A DNA stretch of 64,000 nt from an uncultured Collinsella sp. (GCA_902497065.1 CABVDH010000002.1:1-64000), one strand, 5' to 3'; positions 8,540 through 17,142 are shown, numbered from the stretch's first letter. Numbers and translations are program-made. The notes: a model not told the origin generated them from the letters alone.

Positions 8540-9490
8540 ATGGCTAAGCGTATCGTTGTCGCCCTGGGCGGAAACGCCCTCGGCGCCAACCTTCCCGAGC
8601 AGATGGAGGCCGTCAAGACGACTTCCAAGGCCATTGTCGACCTGATCGAGGAAGGCAACGAGGTCGTCGTCGTGCATGGCAACGGACCCCAGGTGGGCAT
8701 GATCGCCAACGCGATGGCCGAGCTCACGCGTTCTAATCCTCAGAAGTACGTTCCCTGCCCGTTGTCCGTTTGCGGCGCCATGAGCCAAGGCTACATTGGC
8801 TATGACCTGCAAAACGCCCTGCGCGAGGAAATGCTCGACCGCAATATCGACAAGGGCGTCGCCACCGTGCTCACCCAGGTCGAGGTTGCGGCAGACGACC
8901 CGGCCTTTGCCGACCCGGTCAAGCCGATCGGTCCGTGGATGAGCGAGGCCGAGGCCAAGGAGCTGGAGGCCGACCGCGGCTATCAGTTCATCCACGACGA
9001 GAAGCAGGGCTTCCGTCGCGTGGTTGCCTCGCCCAAGCCCGTGAACATCGTCGAGCTCGACACCATTAAGTCGCTCGTCGAGTCCAACCACGTGGTGATC
9101 TCCTGCGGCGGTGGCGGCATTCCCGTCACCAAGGCCCAGGGCAACCACCTTAAGGGCGCTGCCGCCGTCATCGATAAGGACTTTGCGGCCGAGAAGCTCG
9201 CCGAGCAGCTCGATGCCGATGCCCTGATTATCCTGACGGCCGTGGAGAAGGTTGCCATTGGCTTTGGCACCGACCATGAGCAGTGGCTCGACACGCTGAC
9301 CGCGGCTGACGTAAAGCGTCTGTCCGAGGCCAACGAGTTCGGTCGCGGCTCCATGCTGCCCAAGGTCCAGGCCGCCTCGACGTTTGCCGAGAGCAAGCCG
9401 GGCCGCACGGCGCTCATCACGCTGCTCGAGAAGGCGCGTGACGGTCTTGCCGGCAAGACCGGTACCACGTTTACCGGCGACGCTGAGTAG
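8540..9490 (+). CDS. arcC: Carbamate kinase
   Basis: A 316-residue amino-acid-kinase-fold enzyme that makes ATP and carbamate (then CO2 and ammonia) from carbamoyl phosphate and ADP. The N-terminal VVALGGNAL and VVVHGNGPQVG motifs and the CGGGGIPV segment are diagnostic, and the length is typical. It follows ygeW by 14 bases and ends at a strong terminator. It most resembles the YqeA role in the E. coli ygeW-ygeX-ygeY-hyuA-yqeA cluster: ATP recovery at the end of a ureide or purine breakdown route. Confidence 0.95.
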   Translation: MAKRIVVALGGNALGANLPEQMEAVKTTSKAIVDLIEEGNEVVVVHGNGPQVGMIANAMAELTRSNPQKYVPCPLSVCGAMSQGYIGYDLQNALREEMLDRNIDKGVATVLTQVEVAADDPAFADPVKPIGPWMSEAEAKELEADRGYQFIHDEKQGFRRVVASPKPVNIVELDTIKSLVESNHVVISCGGGGIPVTKAQGNHLKGAAAVIDKDFAAEKLAEQLDADALIILTAVEKVAIGFGTDHEQWLDTLTAADVKRLSEANEFGRGSMLPKVQAASTFAESKPGRTALITLLEKARDGLAGKTGTTFTGDAE

Positions 9491-9507
9491 GCATATCTGC
9501 ACCATTG

Positions 9508-9543
9508 AGGAGGGTGCCCTGCGTCGCGGGGTGCCCTCCTTTG
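9508..9543 (+). terminator. Intrinsic terminator after arcC
   Basis: AGGAGGGTGCCC (9508-9519) pairs with GGGTGCCCTCCT (9529-9540) with two G-U pairs, followed by TTT. It closes the ygeX-ygeY-ygeW-arcC operon. Confidence 0.8.
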
Positions 9544-9667
9544 TGCTATGGAGAGCCAAGGGTCGTTCGCTGGAAAACGAGTGCGTGCCTGTTCCGACGG
9601 AGTGTGAGCTTGGTATGGTGGGTATAGCAACTATGGTGTCCAAAGCAGCCAGGGGAGGTTTGCGGAG

Positions 9668-10282
9668 ATGAAACTCGGTTGCGTCATTATGGCTTCGGGC
9701 GAGGGCAAGCGGTTTGGCTCCAACAAGATGCTTGCCGATATCTATGGCGAGCCGCTGATTGCCCGGACCATCGATTCGGTTCCCCGGGGCTTTGACGTCG
9801 TGGTTTCGACGCGTTGGCCCGAGGTCGCTCAGATTTGCGAGGACAAGCATTGCCCGTGCGTGCTGCACGATGGCGAGCTGCGCAGCGAAAGCGCCCGTGC
9901 GGGCCTTTCGTGGGGAGTCGAACGCAACTGGAAAGGTTGCCTCTTTTTGCCGGGCGACCAGCCGCTCGTGAGTTCGGATTCTTTTGAGGCTATGGTTCGT
10001 GCATTTGACGAGCGTGGCCGCAAGCATCCGGTGCGTCTTGCGTGCAACGGTGAGCCTTCGAGCCCGGTGCTCTTTCCGGCGGAACTGTTCGATGCACTTA
10101 TGTGTCTCGAGGGCAAGGACGGCGGCGGTTCGATCCTCAAGAGCCGTATCGACGTGGTGCTGGTCGAGGCGCGTGCCTACGAGCTGTGGGACGTCGATAC
10201 CGCCAAGGGACAGCAACGCATAACGGAGCATATCGCTGCCTGCTCGTATTTTGATCGCGTGGCCAACTGTATTAATCAATAA
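9668..10282 (+). CDS. mocA: MobA/MocA-like nucleotidyltransferase (Mo cofactor cytidylyltransferase family)
   Basis: A 204-residue NTP-transferase fold protein. The N-terminus MASGEGKRFGSNKML is the nucleotide-binding loop, and LPGDQPL supplies the metal-binding Asp of the family. Relatives (E. coli MocA/YgfJ) add CMP to molybdopterin for molybdenum hydroxylases of the xanthine dehydrogenase type. The context with yqeB, yqeC and xdhC supports that. It starts after GGGGAGGTTT and is followed 8 bases later by hydA, so the pair forms a transcription unit. Confidence 0.85.
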   Translation: MKLGCVIMASGEGKRFGSNKMLADIYGEPLIARTIDSVPRGFDVVVSTRWPEVAQICEDKHCPCVLHDGELRSESARAGLSWGVERNWKGCLFLPGDQPLVSSDSFEAMVRAFDERGRKHPVRLACNGEPSSPVLFPAELFDALMCLEGKDGGGSILKSRIDVVLVEARAYELWDVDTAKGQQRITEHIAACSYFDRVANCINQ

Positions 10283-10290
10283 GGAGCAAC

Positions 10291-11658
10291 ATGATCATCA
10301 TCAAAAACGGCGCGCTCGTGACGCCGCAGGGACTTCGCCGCGCCGATCTTGCTATGGAGGGCGATAAGATCGTGCGGATCGCCGCGGCGATTGAGCCGGC
10401 CGAGGGCGATACCGTCGAGGATGCCGCGGACTGCTGGGTGTTTCCCGGCTTTATCGACGGCCACACGCACATGCAGTGCTGGACCGGCATGGATTGGACA
10501 GCCGATAGCTTTGAGACCGGCACGCGCGCGGCCGCCTGCGGCGGCACGACGACCATCGTGGACTACGCGACGGCCGATCGCGGCGTGACTATGCCCGATG
10601 CCTTGGCCGAGTGGCATCGCCGCGCCGACGGAACCTGCACGGCCAACTACGCCTTTCATATGGCACTCGCCGAGTGGAACGAGCGCAACCGCGCCGACCT
10701 TTCGGCCATGCGCGAGGCGGGCGTATCGTCGTTCAAGACCTACTTTGCCTACGATCATCTGCGCCTGGACGATGCCGAGACGCTCGAGGTGCTCGAGGAG
10801 CTCAAGTATATTGGCGGCATGCTGTGCGTGCATTGCGAGAACGGTACGCTGGTGAATGAGCTACAGAAGCGCGTGTTTGAGCAGGGTATCCACGGGCCCG
10901 AGGGCCATGCGCTCAGCCGTCCGGATGTGTGCGAGGCCGAGGCAGTGAGCCGTCTGCTATATCTGGCGCACCTGGCCGGCGACGCACCGGTCAACGTGGT
11001 GCACCTTTCGACCAAGCTGGGGCTCGAGGCCATTCGTGCCGCCAAGGCGCGCGGGCAGAAGAATATCTATGTCGAGACCTGCCCTCAGTATCTGATGCTC
11101 GACGATACGTGCTACTTGGAGCAGGGCGAGGACGGCTTTGCGGGTGCCAAGTATGTGATGAGCCCGCCGCTGCGCCATGCGGGTGACCGCGCGGCACTGC
11201 GCGAGGCGCTTGTGGCCGGCGAGATCGATACGATTGCGACCGACCACTGCAGCTTTAACCTGCACGGGCAAAAGGACCGCGGGCGTGATGACTTCCGCGC
11301 GATTCCCAACGGCGGGCCCGGTGTGGAGCATCGTCCCGTCGCGATCGCCACGAGCTTTGAGGGACAGCTGGGCCCCGAGGATTTGTGCCGCTTGATGAGC
11401 GAGAACCCGGCGCGCGTCTTTGGCATGTATCCGCGCAAGGGCTGTCTTGCCGAGGACTCCGATGCCGACGTGTGCGTATGGGATCCCCAGGCGCGCTGGA
11501 CCATTCGCGCGGCGACGCAGCACCAGGCTGTGGACTACACGCCGCTCGAGGGTTTTGAGGCGCACGGCCGCGCCAAGGCTGTGTTTGTGAACGGCGTGCT
11601 GGCCGCGCGCGACGGCGAGCCCACCGGAGCCCAGCCCGGCCGCTACGTCCCCCGCTAG
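10291..11658 (+). CDS. hydA: Dihydropyrimidinase/hydantoinase-family amidohydrolase
   Basis: A 455-residue binuclear metal amidohydrolase that opens cyclic ureides. H58 and H60 (DGHTH), the carbamylated lysine K149 (SSFKTYFAY), H181 (VHCENG), a further His (NVVHLST) and the catalytic Asp (IATDHCSF) are all visible. AGGAG lies 5 bases before the ATG. In E. coli the equivalent gene (hyuA/ygeZ) sits in the ygeW-yqeA cluster, and homologues are needed for urate degradation in gut anaerobes. It may therefore act on a purine-derived ring rather than on hydantoins. The physiological substrate is inferred. Confidence 0.93.
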   Translation: MIIIKNGALVTPQGLRRADLAMEGDKIVRIAAAIEPAEGDTVEDAADCWVFPGFIDGHTHMQCWTGMDWTADSFETGTRAAACGGTTTIVDYATADRGVTMPDALAEWHRRADGTCTANYAFHMALAEWNERNRADLSAMREAGVSSFKTYFAYDHLRLDDAETLEVLEELKYIGGMLCVHCENGTLVNELQKRVFEQGIHGPEGHALSRPDVCEAEAVSRLLYLAHLAGDAPVNVVHLSTKLGLEAIRAAKARGQKNIYVETCPQYLMLDDTCYLEQGEDGFAGAKYVMSPPLRHAGDRAALREALVAGEIDTIATDHCSFNLHGQKDRGRDDFRAIPNGGPGVEHRPVAIATSFEGQLGPEDLCRLMSENPARVFGMYPRKGCLAEDSDADVCVWDPQARWTIRAATQHQAVDYTPLEGFEAHGRAKAVFVNGVLAARDGEPTGAQPGRYVPR

Positions 11659-11685
11659 CAGGAAGATCACCGGATTCCCCTCCGC

Positions 11686-11752
11686 AGTTGCGGTGGAATA
11701 GTTCCTGTTTAGCCGCCAAATAGGCCGTTTCAGGAACTATTCCACCGCAACT
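11686..11752. repeat. 66/67-bp intergenic palindrome, copy 1
   Basis: The ends AGTTGCGGTGGAATA and TATTCCACCGCAACT are perfect complements. Here the inner arms GTTCCTG and CAGGAAC extend the stem to 22 bp. It lies between the converging ends of hydA and yqeC. Three further copies occur at 14480, 46987 and 60790. Confidence 0.85.
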
Positions 11753-11777
11753 TATAGGTCTGTTGGGGCAGCGCCGG

Positions 11778-12512
11778 CTATTTGAGACTGGTGGCGATGA
11801 GGGAGCGGTCGAGGGCGGCCTCGAAGCGATCTGCCATCGTTGGGTCGGCAAGCGTGTCGACTTGGTTGAGCATGATGCGGGCATTGTTGAGGTTCAGCAT
11901 CCGCAGTTCGGCATTGAGCACCATGGCGACGCGCTCGGGCGTGGCGATATCGGTGAGCTCGCAGCCGCAACGCTCGCAAAAGAGCTCGGGGCGGTGGACG
12001 GCTTCGTTGATGGGCTTGCCCAAGCCTGAGGCGCCGACGATCCAGATGACGTTGGCAGTGCCGGCAGGAATAACCGGCTCCCAGGCGGCATGCGCCTTGA
12101 GCGGGAGTCGCTTGCTGCCATCTGCCTCGGCCAACACGTAGTCAAAGCGCTGCGCCAGCTCGTTGAGCGGCTCGGCGGGGGCGGAGAGCTTGCCTGTCTC
12201 CGGGTCCAAAACACCCGCCTGGCAGATGCTTCCGCGGGCAAGTCCCGTGCATGCCTCGCAGGTGCAGCCGGGGACATGCAGGGTCCCCGGCTGCCAAGGC
12301 GCGGCGTCCAGACGACGGCTCGACCCGTCCCATGGCACACCGGCGACGGGAAACATGTGCGTGGTGGTGCAGAGGAGCACGCGGCCGCCAGCGCGCATGA
12401 GCTCAAGACCCAGCGTCTTTAGCAGGGTCGACTTGCCACCGCTGCCGATAATCGCGGTAATGCCCGGCTCGATCTTGAGCGCGGAGGCAAGGTTTCCACT
12501 CGTCGTTTCCAT
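11778..12512 (-). CDS. yqeC: YqeC-type selenium-dependent hydroxylase accessory protein
   Basis: A 244-residue P-loop protein (GSGGKST, residues 23-29) with CTTTHMF following the second strand and DYVLAEADGS as the Walker B-like region. It matches the YqeC family, whose genes accompany selenium-dependent molybdenum hydroxylases and are thought to help insert labile selenium or mature the cofactor. It is transcribed divergently from yqeB, with about 100 bases between them containing AT-rich promoter-like DNA (TATAAT at 12526-12531). A cysteine-rich insert near residues 102-112 (CTCEACTG) could bind metal. Its biochemical activity is not established. Confidence 0.88.
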   Translation of the reverse strand: METTSGNLASALKIEPGITAIIGSGGKSTLLKTLGLELMRAGGRVLLCTTTHMFPVAGVPWDGSSRRLDAAPWQPGTLHVPGCTCEACTGLARGSICQAGVLDPETGKLSAPAEPLNELAQRFDYVLAEADGSKRLPLKAHAAWEPVIPAGTANVIWIVGASGLGKPINEAVHRPELFCERCGCELTDIATPERVAMVLNAELRMLNLNNARIMLNQVDTLADPTMADRFEAALDRSLIATSLK

Positions 12513-12614
12513 CTGTTCACCGCCGTATAATACTGTGATAATAAATAATCATCAGAGTGGCGGTCGAACCGCTTTTGCTCTGCTCAAACCGTAGCACAGG
12601 GAGGTGCCCCGGGA

Positions 12615-13409
12615 ATGCTCGTTTATGTTCGCGGCGCCGGCGATATCGCCACGGGCGTCGCCGCTCGCTTGGTGCGCTCCGGCGTGTCGGTCGTTATGGC
12701 CGATATCGCGGTTCCCACGTGCATCCGCCGCACAATCAGTTTTTGCGAGGCCATTCGCCTGGGCGAGGTCGAGGTCGAAGGCATTCGCGCTCGCTTGGCA
12801 CAGACGCCGGCTGAGGCGCTCGGGATTACCCAAGCGGGGGATGTTGCCGTCGTGGTGGACCCCCAGGCCAAGATGCTCGATGAACTGAAACCCGCTGCCG
12901 TGGTCGACGCGATTCTGGCCAAGCGCAACTTGGGCACCACGCGCGATATGGCGCCTGTCGTCATCGCCGTGGGGCCGGGCTTTACCGCGCCGGTTGACTG
13001 CGACGCCGTGGTCGAGACCATGCGCGGGCATTTTCTCGGCCGTGTCATTACCCAAGGTTCGCCCCAGCCCAACACGGGCGTGCCAGGCATTATCGCCGGC
13101 TATGGCAAGGAGCGCGTTATCCACAGCCCCGCCGCCGGCATGTTTCGGTCCGATCGCGCAATCGGCGACATCGTGAGCGCCGGAGACGTGATTGGCTACG
13201 CGGGCGATACGCCCATGTGCACGCAGATCGATGGCTGTCTGCGGGGGCTTTTGGCGAACGGCGTGCAGGTGACTGAGGGCTTTAAATGCGCCGATGTCGA
13301 TCCGCGCGGCGATGCCAGCTATATCAACTACATTTCGGACAAGGCGACGTCGGTCGGCGGCGGCGTGCTCGAGGCACTCGCTATGCTCACCGATATCTTT
13401 AGAGGATAG
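12615..13409 (+). CDS. yqeB: YqeB-type selenium-dependent molybdenum cofactor protein
   Basis: A 264-residue protein beginning MLVYVRGAGDIATGVAARL, a Rossmann-like nucleotide-binding start typical of YqeB/EF2563. The family co-occurs with selD, yqeC and xdh genes and is proposed to act in maturation of selenium-containing molybdenum hydroxylases. GGGAGGTG precedes the ATG. It lies 9 bases before xdhC, so the two form an operon diverging from yqeC. The protein lacks transmembrane segments and is presumed cytoplasmic. Confidence 0.9.
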   Translation: MLVYVRGAGDIATGVAARLVRSGVSVVMADIAVPTCIRRTISFCEAIRLGEVEVEGIRARLAQTPAEALGITQAGDVAVVVDPQAKMLDELKPAAVVDAILAKRNLGTTRDMAPVVIAVGPGFTAPVDCDAVVETMRGHFLGRVITQGSPQPNTGVPGIIAGYGKERVIHSPAAGMFRSDRAIGDIVSAGDVIGYAGDTPMCTQIDGCLRGLLANGVQVTEGFKCADVDPRGDASYINYISDKATSVGGGVLEALAMLTDIFRG

Positions 13410-13418
13410 AAGGCGGCA

Positions 13419-14462
13419 ATGGAAAAGCTCGATGTTGTGAATGCGGCGCTTGCCGCCCTGCGTGCTGGCGAGACGTGCGAGCTCGTGGTCGTGGCCGGCA
13501 CGGCGGGGTCGTCGCCGCGCGGCGTGGGCGCCTGGATGGCCGTCTTTGCCGATGGCAGCCAAACGGGCACCATCGGCGGCGGCAAGATTGAGCTCTTTGC
13601 GCTGGATGAGGCGCGCGAGCTCCTGAGCGCGGGACGGTCGCGTCTGGTCCGCTACACCATGGGCGGCGAGAACTCCGATACCGGCATGATCTGCGGCGGA
13701 GCCATCTGCCTGTGCTACCTGCATCTGGATGCGGCTCAGGCACCGTTGTTCCAGGAAATTGCCGACGTCTTGGCGTATCGACGCATCGGCGACTTCGTCA
13801 TCGACTTTGAACCGTTTGTCACCCAGGCGATCGAGGGCGATGTGGACGAATACCATGGTGAGACATCGCGCCATACCATTGCCGGCTGCCCCGGGCTTTC
13901 GCTGGTGGAGGAGGGGAGTAAGGTCACCTACACCAACGCCGCCTCCGAGATTCCCCCGGCGCACATCGAGACGCTCTGCCCCGAGGGCCTGACCTACATC
14001 TTTGGCTGCGGACACGTGGGCGCCGCGACGGCGCGCGTGCTCACGGCGGCGGGCTTTGCCGTTGTGGCGTGCGATGACCGCCCCGGCACGCTGGCGCCCG
14101 AATGGGTTCCCGGTGTCTACGATCGTCGCCTGGTCGACTACAAGAACCTGAGCGAGCTGTGTCCCATCGGTCCGCGCGACTTGGTGGTCGTGGCCACGGC
14201 GGGCCACAAGTCCGATATCGACGTGGTGATTCAGGCCATGCGCGCCAAACCCGCCTATCTGGGCTGCTTGGGCTCGCGCCGTAAGACGGCCTTTGTACGC
14301 GCCCGCCTGGAGCAGGAGGGCTTTACGCAGGACCAGATCGACGAGCTGCACCTGCCGATCGGCGTTGCCATCGAGGCCGAGGACCCCGAGGAGATCGCCA
14401 TCTCCATCGCCGCCGAGATGATCCACTTGCGCCGCACCAAACTCGTCCCCCGCAAGCGCTAA
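13419..14462 (+). CDS. xdhC: XdhC/CoxI-family molybdenum hydroxylase maturation factor
   Basis: A 347-residue protein with an N-terminal XdhC_CoxI domain (VAGTAGSSPRGVGAWM and GTIGGGKIE, residues about 20-55) and a C-terminal Rossmann domain (IFGCGHVGAATARVL, about 190-205). XdhC binds molybdenum cofactor and supports its sulfuration before insertion into xanthine dehydrogenase-type enzymes. The LGSRRK motif near residue 286 is characteristic. With mocA, yqeB and yqeC it completes a cofactor-maturation set. The hydroxylase itself is not in this window. Confidence 0.93.
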   Translation: MEKLDVVNAALAALRAGETCELVVVAGTAGSSPRGVGAWMAVFADGSQTGTIGGGKIELFALDEARELLSAGRSRLVRYTMGGENSDTGMICGGAICLCYLHLDAAQAPLFQEIADVLAYRRIGDFVIDFEPFVTQAIEGDVDEYHGETSRHTIAGCPGLSLVEEGSKVTYTNAASEIPPAHIETLCPEGLTYIFGCGHVGAATARVLTAAGFAVVACDDRPGTLAPEWVPGVYDRRLVDYKNLSELCPIGPRDLVVVATAGHKSDIDVVIQAMRAKPAYLGCLGSRRKTAFVRARLEQEGFTQDQIDELHLPIGVAIEAEDPEEIAISIAAEMIHLRRTKLVPRKR

Positions 14463-14479
14463 TCGCATCCCCACCAATA

Positions 14480-14546
14480 AGTTGCGGTGAAATACGGATT
14501 GTTTAAGCCTGTTAGGTTGCCAAACAGTCCCTATTCCACCGCAACT
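14480..14546. repeat. 66/67-bp intergenic palindrome, copy 2
   Basis: It begins AGTTGCGGTGAAATA and ends TATTCCACCGCAACT. The inner arms GGATTGTTT and AAACAGTCC pair with one T-G. It lies 17 bases after xdhC in the 311-base gap before rplE. Confidence 0.85.
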
Positions 14547-14607
14547 GCTTTTTGGGACCCATTTGTGCGGGGGAGTTGTGGAGTTGTGCAGGCAGACGAG
14601 GTTTTTC

Positions 14608-14636
14608 TGGAAATACGCCCCCGATGCGCGTATAGT
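14608..14636 (+). promoter_or_regulatory. Candidate promoter of the rplE operon
   Basis: TGGAAA (14608-14613) and TATAGT (14631-14636) are separated by 17 bases, a good sigma-A spacing. The rplE ATG lies 137 bases downstream. It would provide transcription for a ribosomal run that lacks its usual upstream genes. Confidence 0.5.
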
Positions 14637-14773
14637 ACCGATTGTTTTGTCGGCTCCTGCTGCGTCGAGTCCAAACCGCGAAATGCCATGAGCGGCGCGG
14701 ATGCAGCCAGGAGGCACGAGGACAACCCACCGTGGCCACGCCCCGTGCTTAAAACCCCAAGAAGGAGTGAACA

Positions 14774-15331
14774 ATGGCAGAAGAGAAGTATGTGCCGCGT
14801 CTGAAGACCAAGTACAACAACGAGGTCAAGCAGCAGCTTCAGGACAAGTTCCAGTACGAGAACGTCATGATGATCCCCAAGTTTGAGAAGATCGTCGTGA
14901 ACATGGGTGTCGGCGAGGCCGCTACCGATTCTAAGGCCATCGACGGTGCCGTGCGCGACCTGCGCGCCATCACCGGCCAGCAGCCGATGATCACCCGTGC
15001 CCGCAAGTCCATCGCCACCTTCCGCCTGCGCGCTGGTATGCCGATCGGCTGCAAGGTTACCCTGCGTGGCGACCGTATGTGGGAGTTCTTCGATCGTCTG
15101 ACCTCCGTCGCGATCCCCCGTATCCGCGACTTCCGCGGCATCTCCGCCAAGAGCTTCGACGGCCGTGGTAACTTCTCCATGGGCGTCACCGAGCAGCTCA
15201 TCTTCCCCGAGATAGACTTCGACTCCGTCGATCACCAGCGTGGTATGGACATCACTTTCGTGACCACCGCCAACACCGATGAGGAGGCCAAGGCCCTTCT
15301 GGACGCCTTCGGTTTCCCGTTCAAGAAATAG
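14774..15331 (+). CDS. rplE: 50S ribosomal protein L5
   Basis: A full-length L5 (185 residues) that binds 5S rRNA in the central protuberance. MMIPKFEKIVVNMGVGEA and FRGISAKSFDGRGNFSMG are family signatures. It starts after AAGGAG. In the usual spc operon L5 follows L14 and L24; here it is the first gene of the run and is preceded by xdhC, a palindrome and a candidate promoter. Confidence 0.97.
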   Translation: MAEEKYVPRLKTKYNNEVKQQLQDKFQYENVMMIPKFEKIVVNMGVGEAATDSKAIDGAVRDLRAITGQQPMITRARKSIATFRLRAGMPIGCKVTLRGDRMWEFFDRLTSVAIPRIRDFRGISAKSFDGRGNFSMGVTEQLIFPEIDFDSVDHQRGMDITFVTTANTDEEAKALLDAFGFPFKK

Positions 15332-15410
15332 GTTCACCTGCCCTATAAGCGCCGTTCCCACAAGGGGGCGGCGCTTGGGGCGAACAATACTCTATGTGAG
15401 GAGGATATAA

Positions 15411-15596
15411 GTGGCTAAGACATCGATGATCGTCAAGTGCAATCGCAAGCAGAAGTTCTCTACTCGTGAGTACACGCGCTGCCAGCGCTGCGGCCGTCCG
15501 CACTCTGTGTACCGCAAGTTCGGCCTGTGCCGTGTCTGCTTCCGCGAGCTTGCACTCAAGGGCGAGCTTCCCGGCGTTACGAAGGCCAGCTGGTAA
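15411..15596 (+). CDS. rpsN: 30S ribosomal protein S14, zinc-binding type
   Basis: A 61-residue S14 with the short, zinc-ribbon form: C24-C27 and C40-C43. It starts with GTG after GAGGAGG. The zinc form is typical of Gram-positive spc operons, in contrast to the longer zinc-free paralogue. It binds 16S rRNA in the 30S head. Confidence 0.97.
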   Translation: MAKTSMIVKCNRKQKFSTREYTRCQRCGRPHSVYRKFGLCRVCFRELALKGELPGVTKASW

Positions 15597-15715
15597 GTCA
15601 CTACCAGCGTTTCAAGCATCCGTTTGGAACAGGGAAAACGCGCTAGTTAGGCTTTGCCGTTAAGGGCGGCGAAGAACCAAGAGCACGTGTTCATCAAGAA
15701 CGAAGGAGAATCTGT

Positions 15716-16114
15716 ATGAACCTTACAGACCCGATCGCAGATATGCTTACGCGCATCCGTAACGCTAACTCTGTGAACAAGGCCACGGTCTCCATGCCGA
15801 GCAGCAAGAAGCTCGTCGAGATCGCTCGTGTTCTGCACGAGGAGGGCTACATCGAGGGCTACGATGTCGAGGACACCGTTCCCCAGAAGACTCTGCACAT
15901 CACGCTTAAGTATGGTCCCAAGAAGGCTAAGGTCATCAACGGCATCCGCCGCATTTCCAAGCCGGGCCTGCGTAAGTACACCGGCGTTGCCGACATGCCC
16001 CGCGTCCGCGGTGGCCTTGGTACCGCCATTATTTCCACCAGCCATGGCGTCATGACCGACCGCGATGCTCGCAAGCACAACGTCGGCGGCGAGATCATCG
16101 CTTACGTCTGGTAA
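15716..16114 (+). CDS. rpsH: 30S ribosomal protein S8
   Basis: A 132-residue S8, beginning MNLTDPIADMLTRIRNANS and ending GGEIIAYVW, both typical. It binds the central domain of 16S rRNA; in other bacteria it can repress spc operon translation. AAGGAG lies 7 bases before the ATG. The 119-base gap after rpsN is larger than most in this run. Confidence 0.97.
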   Translation: MNLTDPIADMLTRIRNANSVNKATVSMPSSKKLVEIARVLHEEGYIEGYDVEDTVPQKTLHITLKYGPKKAKVINGIRRISKPGLRKYTGVADMPRVRGGLGTAIISTSHGVMTDRDARKHNVGGEIIAYVW

Positions 16115-16147
16115 TTCGCTCGGTAGGTAGAAGGAAAGGAGATCACC

Positions 16148-16684
16148 GTGTCTCGTATCGGTAATAAGCCTGTCCAGATTCCCGCCGGAGTCGAAGTGGC
16201 AGTCAACGGCAACAACGTTGTCGTCAAGGGCCCCAAGGGCCAGCTCGAGCTCGATGTCTTTGAGAAGCTCGCTATCAACGTCGAGGACAACGTCCTCACC
16301 GTTTCCCGTCCCGACGACGAGCGTGAGACCCGTGCCCGCCACGGCCTCACCCGCGCCCTCATCCACAACATGGTTGTTGGCGTTTCCGAGGGCTTCGAGA
16401 AGAAGCTCGAGCTCGCCGGCGTCGGTTACCGCGTGCAGCAGAAGGGCAAGAATCTCGAGTTCTCCCTGGGCTTCTCGCACCCCGTGATCGTCGAGGCTCC
16501 CGAGGGCATCACCTTCGAGGTTCCCGACAACACCCACGTGAACGTCAAGGGTATTAACAAGCAGCAGGTCGGTCAGATCGCCGCTGAGATCCGCGGCCAT
16601 CGTCCTCCCGAGCCTTACAAGGGCAAGGGTATCCACTACGTTGGCGAGCACATCCGCCGCAAGCTGGGTAAGGCTGCCAAGTAG
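16148..16684 (+). CDS. rplF: 50S ribosomal protein L6
   Basis: A 178-residue L6 with two homologous domains and the C-terminal KGKGIHYVGEHIRRKLGK segment. It starts with GTG after AAGGAAAGGAG. It binds 23S rRNA near the factor-binding site. It lies 33 bases after rpsH. Confidence 0.97.
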   Translation: MSRIGNKPVQIPAGVEVAVNGNNVVVKGPKGQLELDVFEKLAINVEDNVLTVSRPDDERETRARHGLTRALIHNMVVGVSEGFEKKLELAGVGYRVQQKGKNLEFSLGFSHPVIVEAPEGITFEVPDNTHVNVKGINKQQVGQIAAEIRGHRPPEPYKGKGIHYVGEHIRRKLGKAAK

Positions 16685-16759
16685 TCGTAACCGACTCACT
16701 CGCATAAGACCAGCACCCCGTCAGGTGCTGGCAAGATCAACCTTTTTAGGAGTTTACGT

Positions 16760-17128
16760 ATGAACAAGCATAAGGCGAAGCTGGAAGGCCTCAAGCGTCG
16801 TCAGCGTCGTGTTCGCGGCAAGGTCTCGGGTACCTCCGAGCGTCCGCGTCTTCGCGTGACCCGTACTAACGCCAACATCTATGCCCAGGTCATCGACGAC
16901 AGCAAGGGCTCCAGCCTGACGCTCGTCTCTGCCTCGACCCTCGAGGCCGAGTTCAAGGGCACCCACACCTCGAACAAGGAGGCTGCGGAGAAGGTCGGTC
17001 AGCTCGTTGGCAAGCGCGCCATCGAGGCCGGCATCACCAAGGTCGCCTTCGATCGCGGTGGCCGTATCTACCATGGCCGCGTCAAGGCCCTCGCCGACGG
17101 TGCTCGTGCCGCCGGTCTCGAGTTCTAG
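16760..17128 (+). CDS. rplR: 50S ribosomal protein L18
   Basis: A 122-residue L18 (5S rRNA-binding). The Arg-rich N-terminus is followed by RLRVTRTNANIYAQVIDD and FDRGGRIYHGRVKALAD, both conserved. AGGAG precedes the ATG, and rpsE follows after 14 bases. Confidence 0.97.
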   Translation: MNKHKAKLEGLKRRQRRVRGKVSGTSERPRLRVTRTNANIYAQVIDDSKGSSLTLVSASTLEAEFKGTHTSNKEAAEKVGQLVGKRAIEAGITKVAFDRGGRIYHGRVKALADGARAAGLEF

Positions 17129-17142
17129 GAGGTATGTAGCAC

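Noticed and set aside
5736..14462. Selenocysteine codons in the selenium-linked genes
   Set aside because: All the genes read through to normal-length products with no internal in-frame TGA.
12552..14774. 740-codon minus-strand open frame opposite yqeB and xdhC
   Set aside because: Lies antisense to two well-supported genes and reads as a His/Arg/Gly-rich shadow.
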